Shown in pieces: positions 8,478 to 17,236 of a DNA stretch of 64,000 bases (position 1 is its first letter; every line of letters starts with the position of its first letter). The notes beneath the pieces were generated by a model. That model searched no databases, was not told the origin of the DNA, and saw only the letters and a list, made by a program, of their open reading frames with translations. Source of the DNA: Pseudomonas putida (GTDB taxonomy: Bacteria > Pseudomonadota > Gammaproteobacteria > Pseudomonadales > Pseudomonadaceae); contig NZ_CP018846.1 in NCBI RefSeq assembly GCF_002025705.1, positions 549,501 through 613,500 on the forward strand, given 5' to 3'. The position numbers were made by a program, and so were the translations under genes.

Positions 8478-9380
8478 ATGAGCGAGCCGGTAAGCCTGCA
8501 AGACCGTGTAGTGATTGTGACCGGAGCCGGTGGCGGCCTGGGCCGTGCCCATGCCCTGCTGTTTGCCGCACGTGGTGCCAAGGTCGTGGTCAACGACCTT
8601 GGCGGCTCGACCCACGGTGAGGGTGCCAATGCTTGCGCTGCCGACCAAGTCGTGACGGAAATCCGCGCTGCCGGGGGCACCGCGGTGGCCAACCATGATT
8701 CGGTGGGCGACGGTGCGCGCATCGTCGAACAGGCGCTGGACAGTTTCGGCAGAGTCGATGTGCTGGTAAACAACGCCGGCATCTTGCGCGACAGAGCCTT
8801 CCACAAGATGGAGGACAGTGATTGGGAGCTGGTCTACAAGGTCCATGTCGAAGGTGCCTACAAAGTCACCCGGGCTGCCTGGCCACACCTGCGCGAGCAG
8901 AACTGGGGGCGGGTGATCTTCACCGCATCGACCTCGGGTATATACGGTAACTTCGGCCAGGCCAACTACGGCATGGCCAAGCTGGGGCTGTACGGCCTGA
9001 CCCGGACCCTGGCCATCGAAGGGCGCAAGCATGGTGTGCTGGTCAACGCCATTGCGCCAACCGGCGGCACGCGCATGACCGAGGGGCTGATACCACCGCA
9101 GGTATTCGAGCGGCTCAGGCCGGAATTGATCAGCCCGTTGGTGGTGTACCTGGGCAGCGATCAGTGCCAGGACAGCGGCGAACTGTTCGAGGTGGGCGGT
9201 GGCTGGGTGGGCAAGGTGCGCTGGGAGCGTAGCCTAGGTGTCGGCTTCGACCCAGACCAAGGGTTCACCCCGGAGCAGGTCGCGCAAAGCTGGGCGCAGA
9301 TTGGTGATTTTGCAGGAGCAGTGCACCCGCGGGACACCCTTCAGGCACTGCAGCAGATGATGGCCAACCTGCAGAAATAA
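8478..9380 (+). CDS. SDR oxidoreductase, MFE-2-type 3-hydroxyacyl-CoA dehydrogenase-like
   Basis: About 300 aa. The cofactor motif TGAGGGLGRAHA, VVVNDLGGS, VNNAGILRDRAF and the catalytic YGMAK resemble the dehydrogenase domain of peroxisomal multifunctional enzyme 2, which oxidises (3R)-hydroxyacyl-CoA with NAD. I prefer ATG 8478 over 8472 because GGAG at 8466-8469 is then 8 nt away. The real substrate is unknown. The neighbour with an epoxide-hydrolase-like elbow hints at oxidation of unusual fatty or terpenoid acids. Confidence 0.8.
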   Translation: MSEPVSLQDRVVIVTGAGGGLGRAHALLFAARGAKVVVNDLGGSTHGEGANACAADQVVTEIRAAGGTAVANHDSVGDGARIVEQALDSFGRVDVLVNNAGILRDRAFHKMEDSDWELVYKVHVEGAYKVTRAAWPHLREQNWGRVIFTASTSGIYGNFGQANYGMAKLGLYGLTRTLAIEGRKHGVLVNAIAPTGGTRMTEGLIPPQVFERLRPELISPLVVYLGSDQCQDSGELFEVGGGWVGKVRWERSLGVGFDPDQGFTPEQVAQSWAQIGDFAGAVHPRDTLQALQQMMANLQK

Positions 9381-9406
9381 AAAAGGCCGCTGCAAGCGCA
9401 GCGGCC
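9377..9406 (-). terminator. intrinsic terminator on the minus strand
   Basis: A GGCCGCTGC stem pairs with GCAGCGGCC around a 4-nt loop. Read on the minus strand it is followed by a T run, so it can end transcription coming from hmgR. There is no T run on the plus strand. Confidence 0.65.
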
Positions 9407-9589
9407 AATCGAGACGTTAGATCAAGGAGCTTCAAAATCAACGTCGGTGAACCTCGCGGGCCTGAAAGGCGGGGGGTAGAGCCCTTCATGCCGGCCAGTG
9501 AGGTAAGAATAAGCGCTTGATCCGGTAGGAAAAATAGCCGCTTATGACATTCACCTTTACGTTTCGGGCAACAGTGCCGGCTGGCCACT

Positions 9590-10372
9590 TCAAGGCGCTG
9601 GCGAGTAGCCCATGCGCCAGCTGGTATCGCGCGACGCGGCCAGCAGGCGCTGTGCTGCCGGGCCGTGTTCATCGGCGTGGAAGATCGAGGTCGGGCCGAC
9701 CACGGTCATCACCGCCGCGATCTGCCCCATGGCGTTGAACACGGGTGCAGACAACGCATCCACGCCCGGCATCAACAGGCCGTGCACATGGTGCAGGCCT
9801 TGTTTGCGGATCCCTGCCAGCAAGCCTTCGTACGCGCTGGCGCTCTGCTTCAACACGGCCAACTCGCGGTCGCGCAGCTCCACGGTCTCTCGTTCGGGCA
9901 GATGAGCGGCAAACACCAGGCCAGTGGAGGAACTGAGCAGCGGCAGCACCGAGCCGATCTGAGTCACCACCGTGACCGCCCGCACGGCGGGCTCGATGCT
10001 CACCACGGTGGCGCCCTGGTTGCCCCATACCGCGATGAAGCAACTCTCGTTGAGGTCATCGCGCAGTTGCGACAGCGGCAGCGCCGCCACCTTCAGCACG
10101 TCGATGCTGCCCAGTGCCGCCAGCCCCACGCGCAACGCCTCGCGCCCCAGCCCGTAGTGGTTGGTGGCGGCATCCTGTTCGGCAAAACCGCTGGCGATCA
10201 ACGCCTGCAGGTAGCGGTGCACCTTGCTCGCCGGCATCTGCACGTGTTCGGCCAGGCGCGACAGCGAGGTGGACGGCGATAGCTCGGCGAGGGCCTTGAG
10301 GATGTCGGTGCCGACCTCCGCCGAACGGACTTTCTGCTTGCCGTTGTCGGCGGGGGAGCTGGCTTTGGGCAT
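9590..10372 (-). CDS. hmgR: IclR-family repressor HmgR
   Basis: About 260 aa. An N-terminal IclR winged helix spans about residues 20-80 (LSRLAEHVQMPASKVHRYLQ), and the effector-binding domain follows. It is divergent from hmgA across a 165-bp region containing the expected operator. In P. putida, HmgR represses the hmgABC operon and homogentisate relieves the repression. I chose ATG 10372 because the upstream extension is in promoter DNA. Confidence 0.93.
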   Translation of the reverse strand: MPKASSPADNGKQKVRSAEVGTDILKALAELSPSTSLSRLAEHVQMPASKVHRYLQALIASGFAEQDAATNHYGLGREALRVGLAALGSIDVLKVAALPLSQLRDDLNESCFIAVWGNQGATVVSIEPAVRAVTVVTQIGSVLPLLSSSTGLVFAAHLPERETVELRDRELAVLKQSASAYEGLLAGIRKQGLHHVHGLLMPGVDALSAPVFNAMGQIAAVMTVVGPTSIFHADEHGPAAQRLLAASRDTSWRMGYSPAP

Positions 10373-10435
10373 GGATTTCGTGGTTCCGGATTGTTCGAGT
10401 CGGGCCTTTATAGCTTGACGCCTTGCCCTGAGCAA

Positions 10436-10452
10436 ATTACGTTATTCGTAAT
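10436..10452. promoter_or_regulatory. HmgR operator
   Basis: The 17-bp sequence ATTACGTTATTCGTAAT is a perfect 6-bp inverted repeat with a 5-bp centre, lying 86 bp before hmgA. A 17-bp palindrome of this position and size is the published HmgR target in P. putida. A further ATTACGAT half-site follows at 10456-10463. A TTGACG hexamer at 10415-10420 could serve as the -35 element, which would place the operator over the -10 region. Confidence 0.88.
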
Positions 10453-10537
10453 CTGATTACGATAAAAACAATGCAGACCCGCTGCCACTCCAGCAGCCAG
10501 CTGCCCGCAACGGCTCTGCAAGAGCCCGGAGGCATCG

Positions 10538-11839
10538 ATGAAGCACGACACGTCCCCCGACCTTCAGTACCTGAGCGGCTTTGGCAACGAATTCGCCAGT
10601 GAAGCATTACCCGGCGCGTTGCCGGTCGGGCAGAACTCGCCACAGAAAGCCCCCTATGGCCTGTATGCCGAGCTGCTGTCGGGCACGGCGTTCACCATGG
10701 CGCGCAGCGAACTGCGTCGCACCTGGCTGTACCGCATTCGTCCGTCGGCCCTGCACCCGCGCTTCGAGCGCTTGCAGCGTCAGCCACTGAGCGGCCCTCT
10801 GGGCGCAATCACGCCCAACCGTCTGCGTTGGAGCCCGCAGCCAATCCCCAATGAGCCAACCGATTTCATCGAAGGTTGGTTGCCGATGGTGGCCAACTCG
10901 GCCGCTGAAAAGCCAGCCGGGACAAGCATCTACATCTACCGCGCCAACCGTTCCATGGAGCGGGTGTTCTTTAACGCGGACGGTGAGCTGCTGCTGGTGC
11001 CGGAGCAGGGTCGCCTGCGCATCGCCAGTGAACTGGGCGTGATGGACGTCGAGCCACTGGAAATCGCCGTGATCCCGCGTGGCATGAAGTTCCGCGTCGA
11101 GCTGCTCGATGGCCAGGCCCGCGGCTACATCGCCGAAAACCACGGCGCGCCGCTGCGCCTGCCTGACCTGGGGCCGATCGGCAGCAATGGCCTGGCCAAC
11201 CCGCGTGACTTCCTCACCCCGGTGGCACGCTACGAAGAAGTCGAGGGCCCGGTGCAGCTGGTGCAGAAGTTCCTCGGTGAACACTGGGCCTGCGAGCTGC
11301 AGCACTCACCGCTGGACGTGGTCGCCTGGCACGGCAGCAACGTGCCCTACAAGTACGACCTGCGTCGCTTCAACACGATCGGCACAGTCAGCTTCGACCA
11401 CCCGGACCCATCGATCTTTACCGTGCTGACTTCGCCGACCAGCGTACACGGCATGGCCAACATGGATTTCGTGATCTTCCCGCCGCGCTGGATGGTGGCC
11501 GAGAACACCTTCCGTCCGCCGTGGTTCCACCGCAACCTGATGAACGAGTTCATGGGCCTGATCAGCGGGGCCTACGACGCCAAGGCCGAAGGCTTCCTGC
11601 CGGGCGGTGCCTCGCTGCACGGCGTGATGAGCGCCCACGGGCCGGACGCCGAAACCTGCGAGAAGGCCATCGCCGCCGAGCTGGCACCGCACAAGATCGA
11701 CAACACCATGGCTTTCATGTTCGAGACCAGCCAGGTGCTGCGCCCGAGCCTGCAGGCACTCGAAAGCCCGCAGTTGCAGGCCGACTACGATAGTTGCTGG
11801 GCCACCTTGCCGAGCACCTTCAACCCGAACCGGAGATAA
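10538..11839 (+). CDS. hmgA: homogentisate 1,2-dioxygenase
   Basis: A 433-aa enzyme that opens the ring of homogentisate with O2 to give maleylacetoacetate, in tyrosine and phenylalanine degradation. The start [19 protein letters not shown] is typical. The iron site is visible as [15 protein letters not shown] (His and Glu ligands, about residues 328-342) and [15 protein letters not shown] (His, about residues 362-376). Full length. It is followed 3 nt later by hmgB. Confidence 0.97.
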   Translation: MKHDTSPDLQYLSGFGNEFASEALPGALPVGQNSPQKAPYGLYAELLSGTAFTMARSELRRTWLYRIRPSALHPRFERLQRQPLSGPLGAITPNRLRWSPQPIPNEPTDFIEGWLPMVANSAAEKPAGTSIYIYRANRSMERVFFNADGELLLVPEQGRLRIASELGVMDVEPLEIAVIPRGMKFRVELLDGQARGYIAENHGAPLRLPDLGPIGSNGLANPRDFLTPVARYEEVEGPVQLVQKFLGEHWACELQHSPLDVVAWHGSNVPYKYDLRRFNTIGTVSFDHPDPSIFTVLTSPTSVHGMANMDFVIFPPRWMVAENTFRPPWFHRNLMNEFMGLISGAYDAKAEGFLPGGASLHGVMSAHGPDAETCEKAIAAELAPHKIDNTMAFMFETSQVLRPSLQALESPQLQADYDSCWATLPSTFNPNRR

Positions 11840-11842
11840 TCC

Positions 11843-13135
11843 ATGAACCAGACCGCCATTGCCCGTAGCTGGGTCGAGCACGCCAACGGGCACCGCGACT
11901 TCCCACTGCAGAACCTGCCGCTGGGCATCTTCAGCCGCCCGGGCGAAGCGCAGCGCTGCGGTGTCGCCATTGGCGATGCCATCCTTGACCTGGAAGCCGT
12001 GCTGGCCGCCGGCCTTTTCGCTGGCCAGGCCAAGGTTGCGGTGGAGGCCGCCGGTGGCGGTGCGCTGAACGCCTTTTTCGCACTGGGCCGTGCTGCCCGG
12101 GTGGCGCTGCGTGAGCGTCTGCTGGTGCTGTTGGGCGAACACAGCGAACATCAGGCCGCACTCGAGGCTGCGCTGTATCCGGCCAGCGAGTGCCAGCTGC
12201 ACCTGCCGGCCAAGGTCGGCGACTACACCGACTTCTACGTCGGCATTCAGCACGCCACCAACGTTGGCAAGCTGTTCCGCCCCGACAACCCACTGCTGCC
12301 CAACTACAAATACGTGCCGATCGGCTACCACGGCCGCGCTTCGACCTTGCGCCCATCCGGTACCGAGGTCCGTCGCCCGAAAGGCCAGACCCTGCCGGCC
12401 GGCCACACCGAGCCGAGTTTTGGCCCCTGCGCACGCCTGGACTACGAGCTGGAGCTGGGCATCTGGATCGGCCAGGGCAACGACATGGGCGAGGCCATCC
12501 CGATTGCCGAGGCTGACCAGCATCTGGCCGGTCTGTGCTTGCTCAACGACTGGTCGGCACGGGATATCCAGGCCTGGGAATACCAGCCACTGGGCCCGTT
12601 CCTGTCGAAGAGCTTCATCACTTCCATTTCGCCCTGGGTAGTCACCGCCGAAGCGCTGGAGCCCTTCCGCTGCGCCCAACCGGCACGGCCGGATGGCGAC
12701 CCACAGCCGCTGCCTTATCTGCTCGATCCGCGTGATCAGGCAAACGGCGCTTTCGACATCGAACTGGAAGTGTTGCTGCTCACCGAGCGCATGCGCGAAC
12801 AGGGCTTGCCGGCTCACCGCCTGGCATTGAGCAACACCTTGAACATGTACTGGACCGTGGCCCAGCTGATCGCCCACCACAGCGTCAACGGCTGCCAGCT
12901 GCAGCCCGGCGACCTGTTTGGTTCCGGCACCCTGTCCGGTGCCACGCCAGACGCGTACGGCAGCTTGCTGGAAACCACCGTGGGTGGCAAACAACCGGTG
13001 GAACTGGCCAGTGGTGAGGTGCGCAAGTTCCTGGAGGACGGCGACGAGATCATCCTGCGCGCCCGCTGCCAGCGTGATGGCATGGCCAGCATCGGCTTCG
13101 GCGAATGCCGCGGCAAGATCATCGCAGCCAACTGA
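11843..13135 (+). CDS. hmgB: fumarylacetoacetase
   Basis: A 430-aa enzyme that hydrolyses fumarylacetoacetate to fumarate and acetoacetate. The catalytic and metal residues sit in YTDFYVGIQHATNVG (about residues 128-142), YELELGIWIG (two Glu ligands) and LLNDWSARDIQAWEYQPLGP (Asp ligand and Gln/Tyr). Full length for the FahA family, and the second gene of the hmg operon. Confidence 0.97.
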   Translation: MNQTAIARSWVEHANGHRDFPLQNLPLGIFSRPGEAQRCGVAIGDAILDLEAVLAAGLFAGQAKVAVEAAGGGALNAFFALGRAARVALRERLLVLLGEHSEHQAALEAALYPASECQLHLPAKVGDYTDFYVGIQHATNVGKLFRPDNPLLPNYKYVPIGYHGRASTLRPSGTEVRRPKGQTLPAGHTEPSFGPCARLDYELELGIWIGQGNDMGEAIPIAEADQHLAGLCLLNDWSARDIQAWEYQPLGPFLSKSFITSISPWVVTAEALEPFRCAQPARPDGDPQPLPYLLDPRDQANGAFDIELEVLLLTERMREQGLPAHRLALSNTLNMYWTVAQLIAHHSVNGCQLQPGDLFGSGTLSGATPDAYGSLLETTVGGKQPVELASGEVRKFLEDGDEIILRARCQRDGMASIGFGECRGKIIAAN

Positions 13136-13146
13136 GGGAAGCGGCC

Positions 13147-13779
13147 ATGGAGCTGTATACCTATTACCGTTCCACGTCTTCCTACCGGGTGCGCATCGCC
13201 CTGGCGCTGAAGGGCCTGGACTACCAGGCCGTGCCGGTCAACCTGCTCAAGGGCGACCAGCGCGGTAGCGCCTATGTCGCGGTGAATCCGCAAGGCCGGG
13301 TGCCGGCCTTGCGCACCGATGACGGTGAAATGCTGGTGCAGTCGCCAGCGATCATCGAGTACCTGGAAGAGGTTCAGCCACAGCCGGCACTGTTGCCGGC
13401 GGGGGCGGCAATGCGCGCCAAGGTGCGTGGCGTGGCAGCGATCATCGGTTGCGATGTGCATCCGCTGCACAATGTCAGCGTGCTCAACCAGCTGCGCCAG
13501 CTGGGCCATGACGAGGTGCAGGTCAATCAGTGGATCGCGCAGTGGATCGGTCAAGGGCTGGCCGCCGTGGAGCAATTGATTGGCGATCACGGTTATTGCT
13601 TTGGCGATGAGCCGGGGCTGGCGGATGTCTACCTGATTCCGCAGCTGTATGCGGCCGAGCGCTTCAACATCGACCTTGGCGGTTATCCGCGGATAGCCCG
13701 GGTCGCTGAGCTGGCCAAACAGCATCCGGCGTTCGCCAAGGCACATCCGTCCTGCCAGGTGGACACGCCGGCTCAGTGA
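13147..13779 (+). CDS. hmgC: maleylacetoacetate isomerase
   Basis: A 210-aa zeta-class glutathione transferase that converts maleylacetoacetate to fumarylacetoacetate using glutathione as catalyst. The active-site start YYRSTSSYRVRIALALKG and the VQSPAIIEYLEE segment of the thioredoxin fold are present. ATG 13147 follows GAGGGAAG. It completes the homogentisate pathway. Its last 7 bases overlap the end of the convergent SirB1-type gene. Confidence 0.95.
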   Translation: MELYTYYRSTSSYRVRIALALKGLDYQAVPVNLLKGDQRGSAYVAVNPQGRVPALRTDDGEMLVQSPAIIEYLEEVQPQPALLPAGAAMRAKVRGVAAIIGCDVHPLHNVSVLNQLRQLGHDEVQVNQWIAQWIGQGLAAVEQLIGDHGYCFGDEPGLADVYLIPQLYAAERFNIDLGGYPRIARVAELAKQHPAFAKAHPSCQVDTPAQ

Positions 13780-14579
13780 ATCGAACGGTTGACCGTCGGT
13801 AGCTTGCCGATGCGTTCGGACAGCTTCAGGCGCTGGACCGGGTCGTCGGTCAACAGCAAGGCATGCTCCAGGTCGAAACGTTCGGCCTGGGGGCAGTCCA
13901 GGTGTTGATACAGCGTCGCGCGGGTCATGTAGTCGCTGACCTGCACCGGGCCCAGTTGCATGACCCGTTCGGCGTCGATCAGCGCGGCCAGGTGGTTGTC
14001 GTTGCTGATGTGCAACTGGCGCAGGTTGCGCGAAAGGCGCTGCAGCATCTGCGTGGCGCTGGCACTGCGCAGGTGTTCGGCGGTCAGCGGCAGATGCGGG
14101 CCGAACTGGCGCGCCAGCAGCTCGCGGCAATCATTGGGGTACAGGCGCCGGCCACCACAGGGGTCGAGCAGGTGATCGGCACCCGGCACGCGCAGCAGGA
14201 AGTGCCCCGGGAATGCCACACCCTCCAGTGGTATGGACAAGCGCGAGGCCAGTTCCAGGGTAATGATCGCCAGTGCCAGGGGCTGGCCACGTCGGCGCTG
14301 CAGTACCTTGTCCAGCAGTGCCGCTTGCGGGCGAAGCGGGTGGTATTCGTCCTGTTGGAAACCGAGAGCATTGAGCTGGCGCAGCAACGGTTGAGCCAGC
14401 TCGGACAACGGCAGCATCGGCAGGCTGGCACTGATCTGGCCTTGCAGGTTGTGCAGTGCGCCAAGGCAGGCCGCGGGCTCGACCAGTCGATCATGCTCGG
14501 CGGCGATCCACAGCGCAGCTTCCAGCAGGGCGACTGGCTCGCGTTCCAGGCAGGCCAGGCAGGCTTGACGTGGCTTCAT
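13773..14579 (-). CDS. SirB1-family transglutaminase-like/TPR protein
   Basis: About 268 aa of the SirB1 family (COG2912). The transglutaminase-like core has RRRGQPLALAII and GVAFPGHFLLRV, and a TPR-like C-terminal half ends in LLTDDPVQRLKLSERIG. The catalytic cysteine of true transglutaminases is not evident at the RRGQP position, so it is probably a structural or adaptor form. Its function is not established. Confidence 0.82.
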   Translation of the reverse strand: MKPRQACLACLEREPVALLEAALWIAAEHDRLVEPAACLGALHNLQGQISASLPMLPLSELAQPLLRQLNALGFQQDEYHPLRPQAALLDKVLQRRRGQPLALAIITLELASRLSIPLEGVAFPGHFLLRVPGADHLLDPCGGRRLYPNDCRELLARQFGPHLPLTAEHLRSASATQMLQRLSRNLRQLHISNDNHLAALIDAERVMQLGPVQVSDYMTRATLYQHLDCPQAERFDLEHALLLTDDPVQRLKLSERIGKLPTVNRSIH

Positions 14580-14703
14580 GGGGGCTCTCCACACACGCTT
14601 GAGTATTAGCTGGGGCGCGTGGATTCGTCCAGTGGTCCGCCCACCGTGCCGGTGTCTGGCGCGTGCCTATACTGGTAGGAGCACCTCGTTGGGGAGCCCG
14701 TCG

Positions 14704-15723
14704 ATGTTCGCGCTGATGCAAAGCACCCGTACCCAGTCGCTGCACTTGTTCATTGACCCGCCCACCGGCCTCAAGGCCGTGGTGGCGATTCACAGCGAGA
14801 AACTGGGCCCCGCGGTGGGCGGTTGTCGCTACCTGCCCTATGCCGATGACGAGAGCGCCATGACCGACGCCATTCGCCTGGCCCAGGGCATGAGCTACAA
14901 GGCGGCGCTGGCGGGGTTGCCGTTGGGGGGCGGTAAGGCGGTGATCATGCGCAACCCTCATGTGGAAAACCGTGCGGCACTGTTCGAGGCATTCGGCCGC
15001 TTCATCGATACCCTGCAAGGGCGCTTCATCATTGCCGTGGACAGCGGTACTTCGACCCTGGACATGGACTGCATCGCCCAGAGCACACCGCATGTCACCA
15101 GTACCACGGCGTCCGGCGACCCATCGCCGCATGCCGCCATGGGCGTGTTCGCTGGCATCCGCGCCACCTCGCAGGCTCGGCTGGGCAGCAGCAACCTTGA
15201 AGGGCTGCGCGTGGCCGTGCAGGGGCTGGGCAATGTCGGCTATGCCCTGGCCGAGCAGTTGCATGCGGCGGGCGCGGAGTTGCTGGTCAGCGACCTGGAC
15301 CCAGGGCGGGTACGCCTTGCTGTGGAACAGTTCGGCGCTCACCCGGTAACCAATGACGCCCTGATCAGCACCCCTTGCGACATCTTCGCGCCCTGTGGCG
15401 TAGGGCCTGTGCTCAATGGCCAGACGGTGATGCAGCTGCGATGCGCGGCGGTGGCAGGGGCGGCGAACAATCAGCTGACCACCCTGCAGGTGGCTGACCA
15501 GCTGGAGACGCGCGGCATCCTGTATGCCCCCGACTATGTGATCAATGCCGGTGGCCTGATCTACGTGGCGCTAAAGCATCGGGGCGGCGACCTGGGCACC
15601 ATCACCGCGCACCTGGCGCGGATACCGACGCGGCTGACCGAGGTGTTCGGCCATGCCCAGGCGGAGAAGCGCTCGCCGGCCAGGGTGGCGCAGATGCTGG
15701 CCGAACGCTTGCTTTACGGTTGA
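14704..15723 (+). CDS. ldh: Leu/Glu/Phe/Val-type dehydrogenase
   Basis: A 339-aa NAD-dependent amino acid dehydrogenase. The N-terminal substrate domain has GGCRYLPYADDESA and LPLGGGKAVI with the catalytic lysines. The NAD domain follows with VQGLGNVGYALAEQL at about residues 172-186. The length fits leucine/valine dehydrogenase rather than glutamate dehydrogenase. It deaminates branched-chain or aromatic amino acids to 2-oxo acids. Placement next to the hmg cluster is conserved in P. putida, as I recall it. ATG 14704 has GGGGAG upstream. Confidence 0.88.
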   Translation: MFALMQSTRTQSLHLFIDPPTGLKAVVAIHSEKLGPAVGGCRYLPYADDESAMTDAIRLAQGMSYKAALAGLPLGGGKAVIMRNPHVENRAALFEAFGRFIDTLQGRFIIAVDSGTSTLDMDCIAQSTPHVTSTTASGDPSPHAAMGVFAGIRATSQARLGSSNLEGLRVAVQGLGNVGYALAEQLHAAGAELLVSDLDPGRVRLAVEQFGAHPVTNDALISTPCDIFAPCGVGPVLNGQTVMQLRCAAVAGAANNQLTTLQVADQLETRGILYAPDYVINAGGLIYVALKHRGGDLGTITAHLARIPTRLTEVFGHAQAEKRSPARVAQMLAERLLYG

Positions 15724-15741
15724 GGCCGGGCGCTGATTGCT

Positions 15742-16617
15742 TCAATCATGCATCAGCCACGGCCTCAGGTCCTTGAGGTTGGCTACCACGATCTGTTGCG
15801 CTTCAGGGCTTGTCGCCACGTTGCGCGGGTCGATCTGATAACGCTGCAGTACATACTTCACCAGAGCCCTGCGGCTCGGTACTACCAGCTGACCCTGGGT
15901 CATGCCGAAGTCGGCTTCGATGATCGCCTTCTGTGCTTCGTTCAAACGCCCGTCAGGCTCGAAGATCACTGGAATCTCGGCATTCCAGTCCTCGTCCTGT
16001 TCCTGGGTGTTGGGCGACTCATCCAGCAGGTCCGGCTGCCCACGCAAACGGCTGAGCACAAAGTCGCGGTACTGGCCGTTCTTTTCGCAGTACGCCCGCA
16101 CATGCCAGCGCATGCCGGTGTAGACCAGTGTGTGCGGCGCTATGAGGCGCACTTCCACGTTCGGCGTATTGAGTGAAACGTACTCGGTTTCCAGGCGCAG
16201 GCCTTCACGACAGGCCTTGAGCAGGGGCCGCAGCACCTCCGGCCGAATAGGCCGATCCGGCACTTCCAGTACCTTGGTGTGAGCGTAAGCCAGGGCCAGG
16301 CCGTCAATGTGCGGGGCGCGTTCACCGTTCTGATACAGCAGGTGAAGGTAAGCGCTTGCACTGTCTTCGATGAACTTGGGCTTGAACTGTTTGCTGGGTA
16401 CATAACCCTTGAGCTGTTTGTCATACGCCAGGTTTTTCGGCGCGTGCTCGGTGATGTAGGTATTGATGTCCTTGGACGCCTGCTGCCGGCTGATGCCGAA
16501 ACTCTGCATCAGATGGCCGGTGGTCAGGCGGCCTTCCCACCAAGCGACGGTCTCGATCAGCTTGTAGCGCAGTGCCAGATCCCAGCGTACCTGCTCGACA
16601 GTTTGCTTGCGTTTCAT
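15742..16617 (-). CDS. WYL-domain regulator, BrxR/CapW-like
   Basis: About 291 aa. An N-terminal winged helix spans about residues 10-75 (LTTGHLMQSFGISRQQASKDI). A WYL domain spans about 115-200 (RLIAPHTLVYTGMRWHVRAY, then RDFVLSRLRG). A WCX-like C-terminal domain ends in VVANLKDLRPWLMHD. This is the layout of BrxR and CapW, repressors that guard phage-defence operons and may sense nucleic acid through WYL. ATG 16617 has AGGAGAGG upstream. It stands next to the unusual 17.4-25.8 kb operon but is not directly divergent from it, so control of that operon is inference. Confidence 0.85.
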   Translation of the reverse strand: MKRKQTVEQVRWDLALRYKLIETVAWWEGRLTTGHLMQSFGISRQQASKDINTYITEHAPKNLAYDKQLKGYVPSKQFKPKFIEDSASAYLHLLYQNGERAPHIDGLALAYAHTKVLEVPDRPIRPEVLRPLLKACREGLRLETEYVSLNTPNVEVRLIAPHTLVYTGMRWHVRAYCEKNGQYRDFVLSRLRGQPDLLDESPNTQEQDEDWNAEIPVIFEPDGRLNEAQKAIIEADFGMTQGQLVVPSRRALVKYVLQRYQIDPRNVATSPEAQQIVVANLKDLRPWLMHD

Positions 16618-16966
16618 GACCTCTCCTGAGACGGAATGCCTGGGTGGCATTTTGATTTTTGATTATGTGTAAAGTTTAGGGTCATGTCTATCTCATGGTC
16701 TTGTCATGATCTTGACTTTTCGAATTTTTCCGGCGGTGCAAGGCATTTGGCCATCAAACGCCTTGCTGCTGGGAAAATGTCATTTCATGGTGATATCAAA
16801 AAAGCTACTTAAGGTGCAGTAGCCCTGGCTGATAACCGCTTTATTGAAGCCTTCCAATATGCATGAGTAGTTTACCTGTATAAGTCTACATTCTAGATCT
16901 GTCGCTAAACTCTACATATATTTTCCTCGTCTTCAGGGCACATCGGCTCACTCAAGGAAAAGGAAA
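16618..16966. promoter_or_regulatory. divergent control region of the WYL regulator
   Basis: A 349-bp AT-rich gap without a gene. Two near-perfect inverted copies of a 12-mer lie at its two ends: TGTAAAGTTTAG at 16668-16679 near the WYL gene, and CTAAACTCTACA at 16905-16916 near the small membrane gene (11 of 12 match as inverted repeats). A GTTTACCTGTA stretch at 16870-16880 recurs at 26095-26105. These are candidate operators for the WYL protein. Confidence 0.5.
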
Positions 16967-17236
16967 ATGGGTATGTGGGAAGTGATTGCGACAGGTGCAG
17001 TTGTAGTGATGGGCATCATTCTGCTGGTGCTGCTGTATCAGAGCTTGAGGCTGCACGAGCTGTGGAAGATGGGGCTTGCCTGCCAGAAGAACGCGCATTG
17101 GGCGCAGATCTGGGAGGCAGAGAACCGCGAGTTGCGCTCGGCGCTGCGCGCAGAGCAGGCGCAGATTGAGCAACTGCAGAGGAAGCTGGTGATCTTGCAG
17201 GAATTGATCCCGGTGCAAGGTGAAGTCCGGACATGA
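16967..17236 (+). CDS. small membrane-anchored coiled-coil protein
   Basis: An 89-aa protein. One transmembrane helix spans about residues 5-27 (VIATGAVVVMGIILLVLLYQ). A helical coiled-coil stretch (WEAENRELRSALRAEQAQIE) follows up to about residue 78. The start is well set by AAGGAAAAGG just before ATG 16967. I do not recognise the family. It is divergent from the WYL gene, and its stop overlaps the next start (ATGA). Confidence 0.6.
   Translation: MGMWEVIATGAVVVMGIILLVLLYQSLRLHELWKMGLACQKNAHWAQIWEAENRELRSALRAEQAQIEQLQRKLVILQELIPVQGEVRT

Noticed and set aside
11306..12994. Open frame of 562 codons on the minus strand opposite hmgA and hmgB
   Set aside because: Antisense to two catalytically intact enzymes; no domain.
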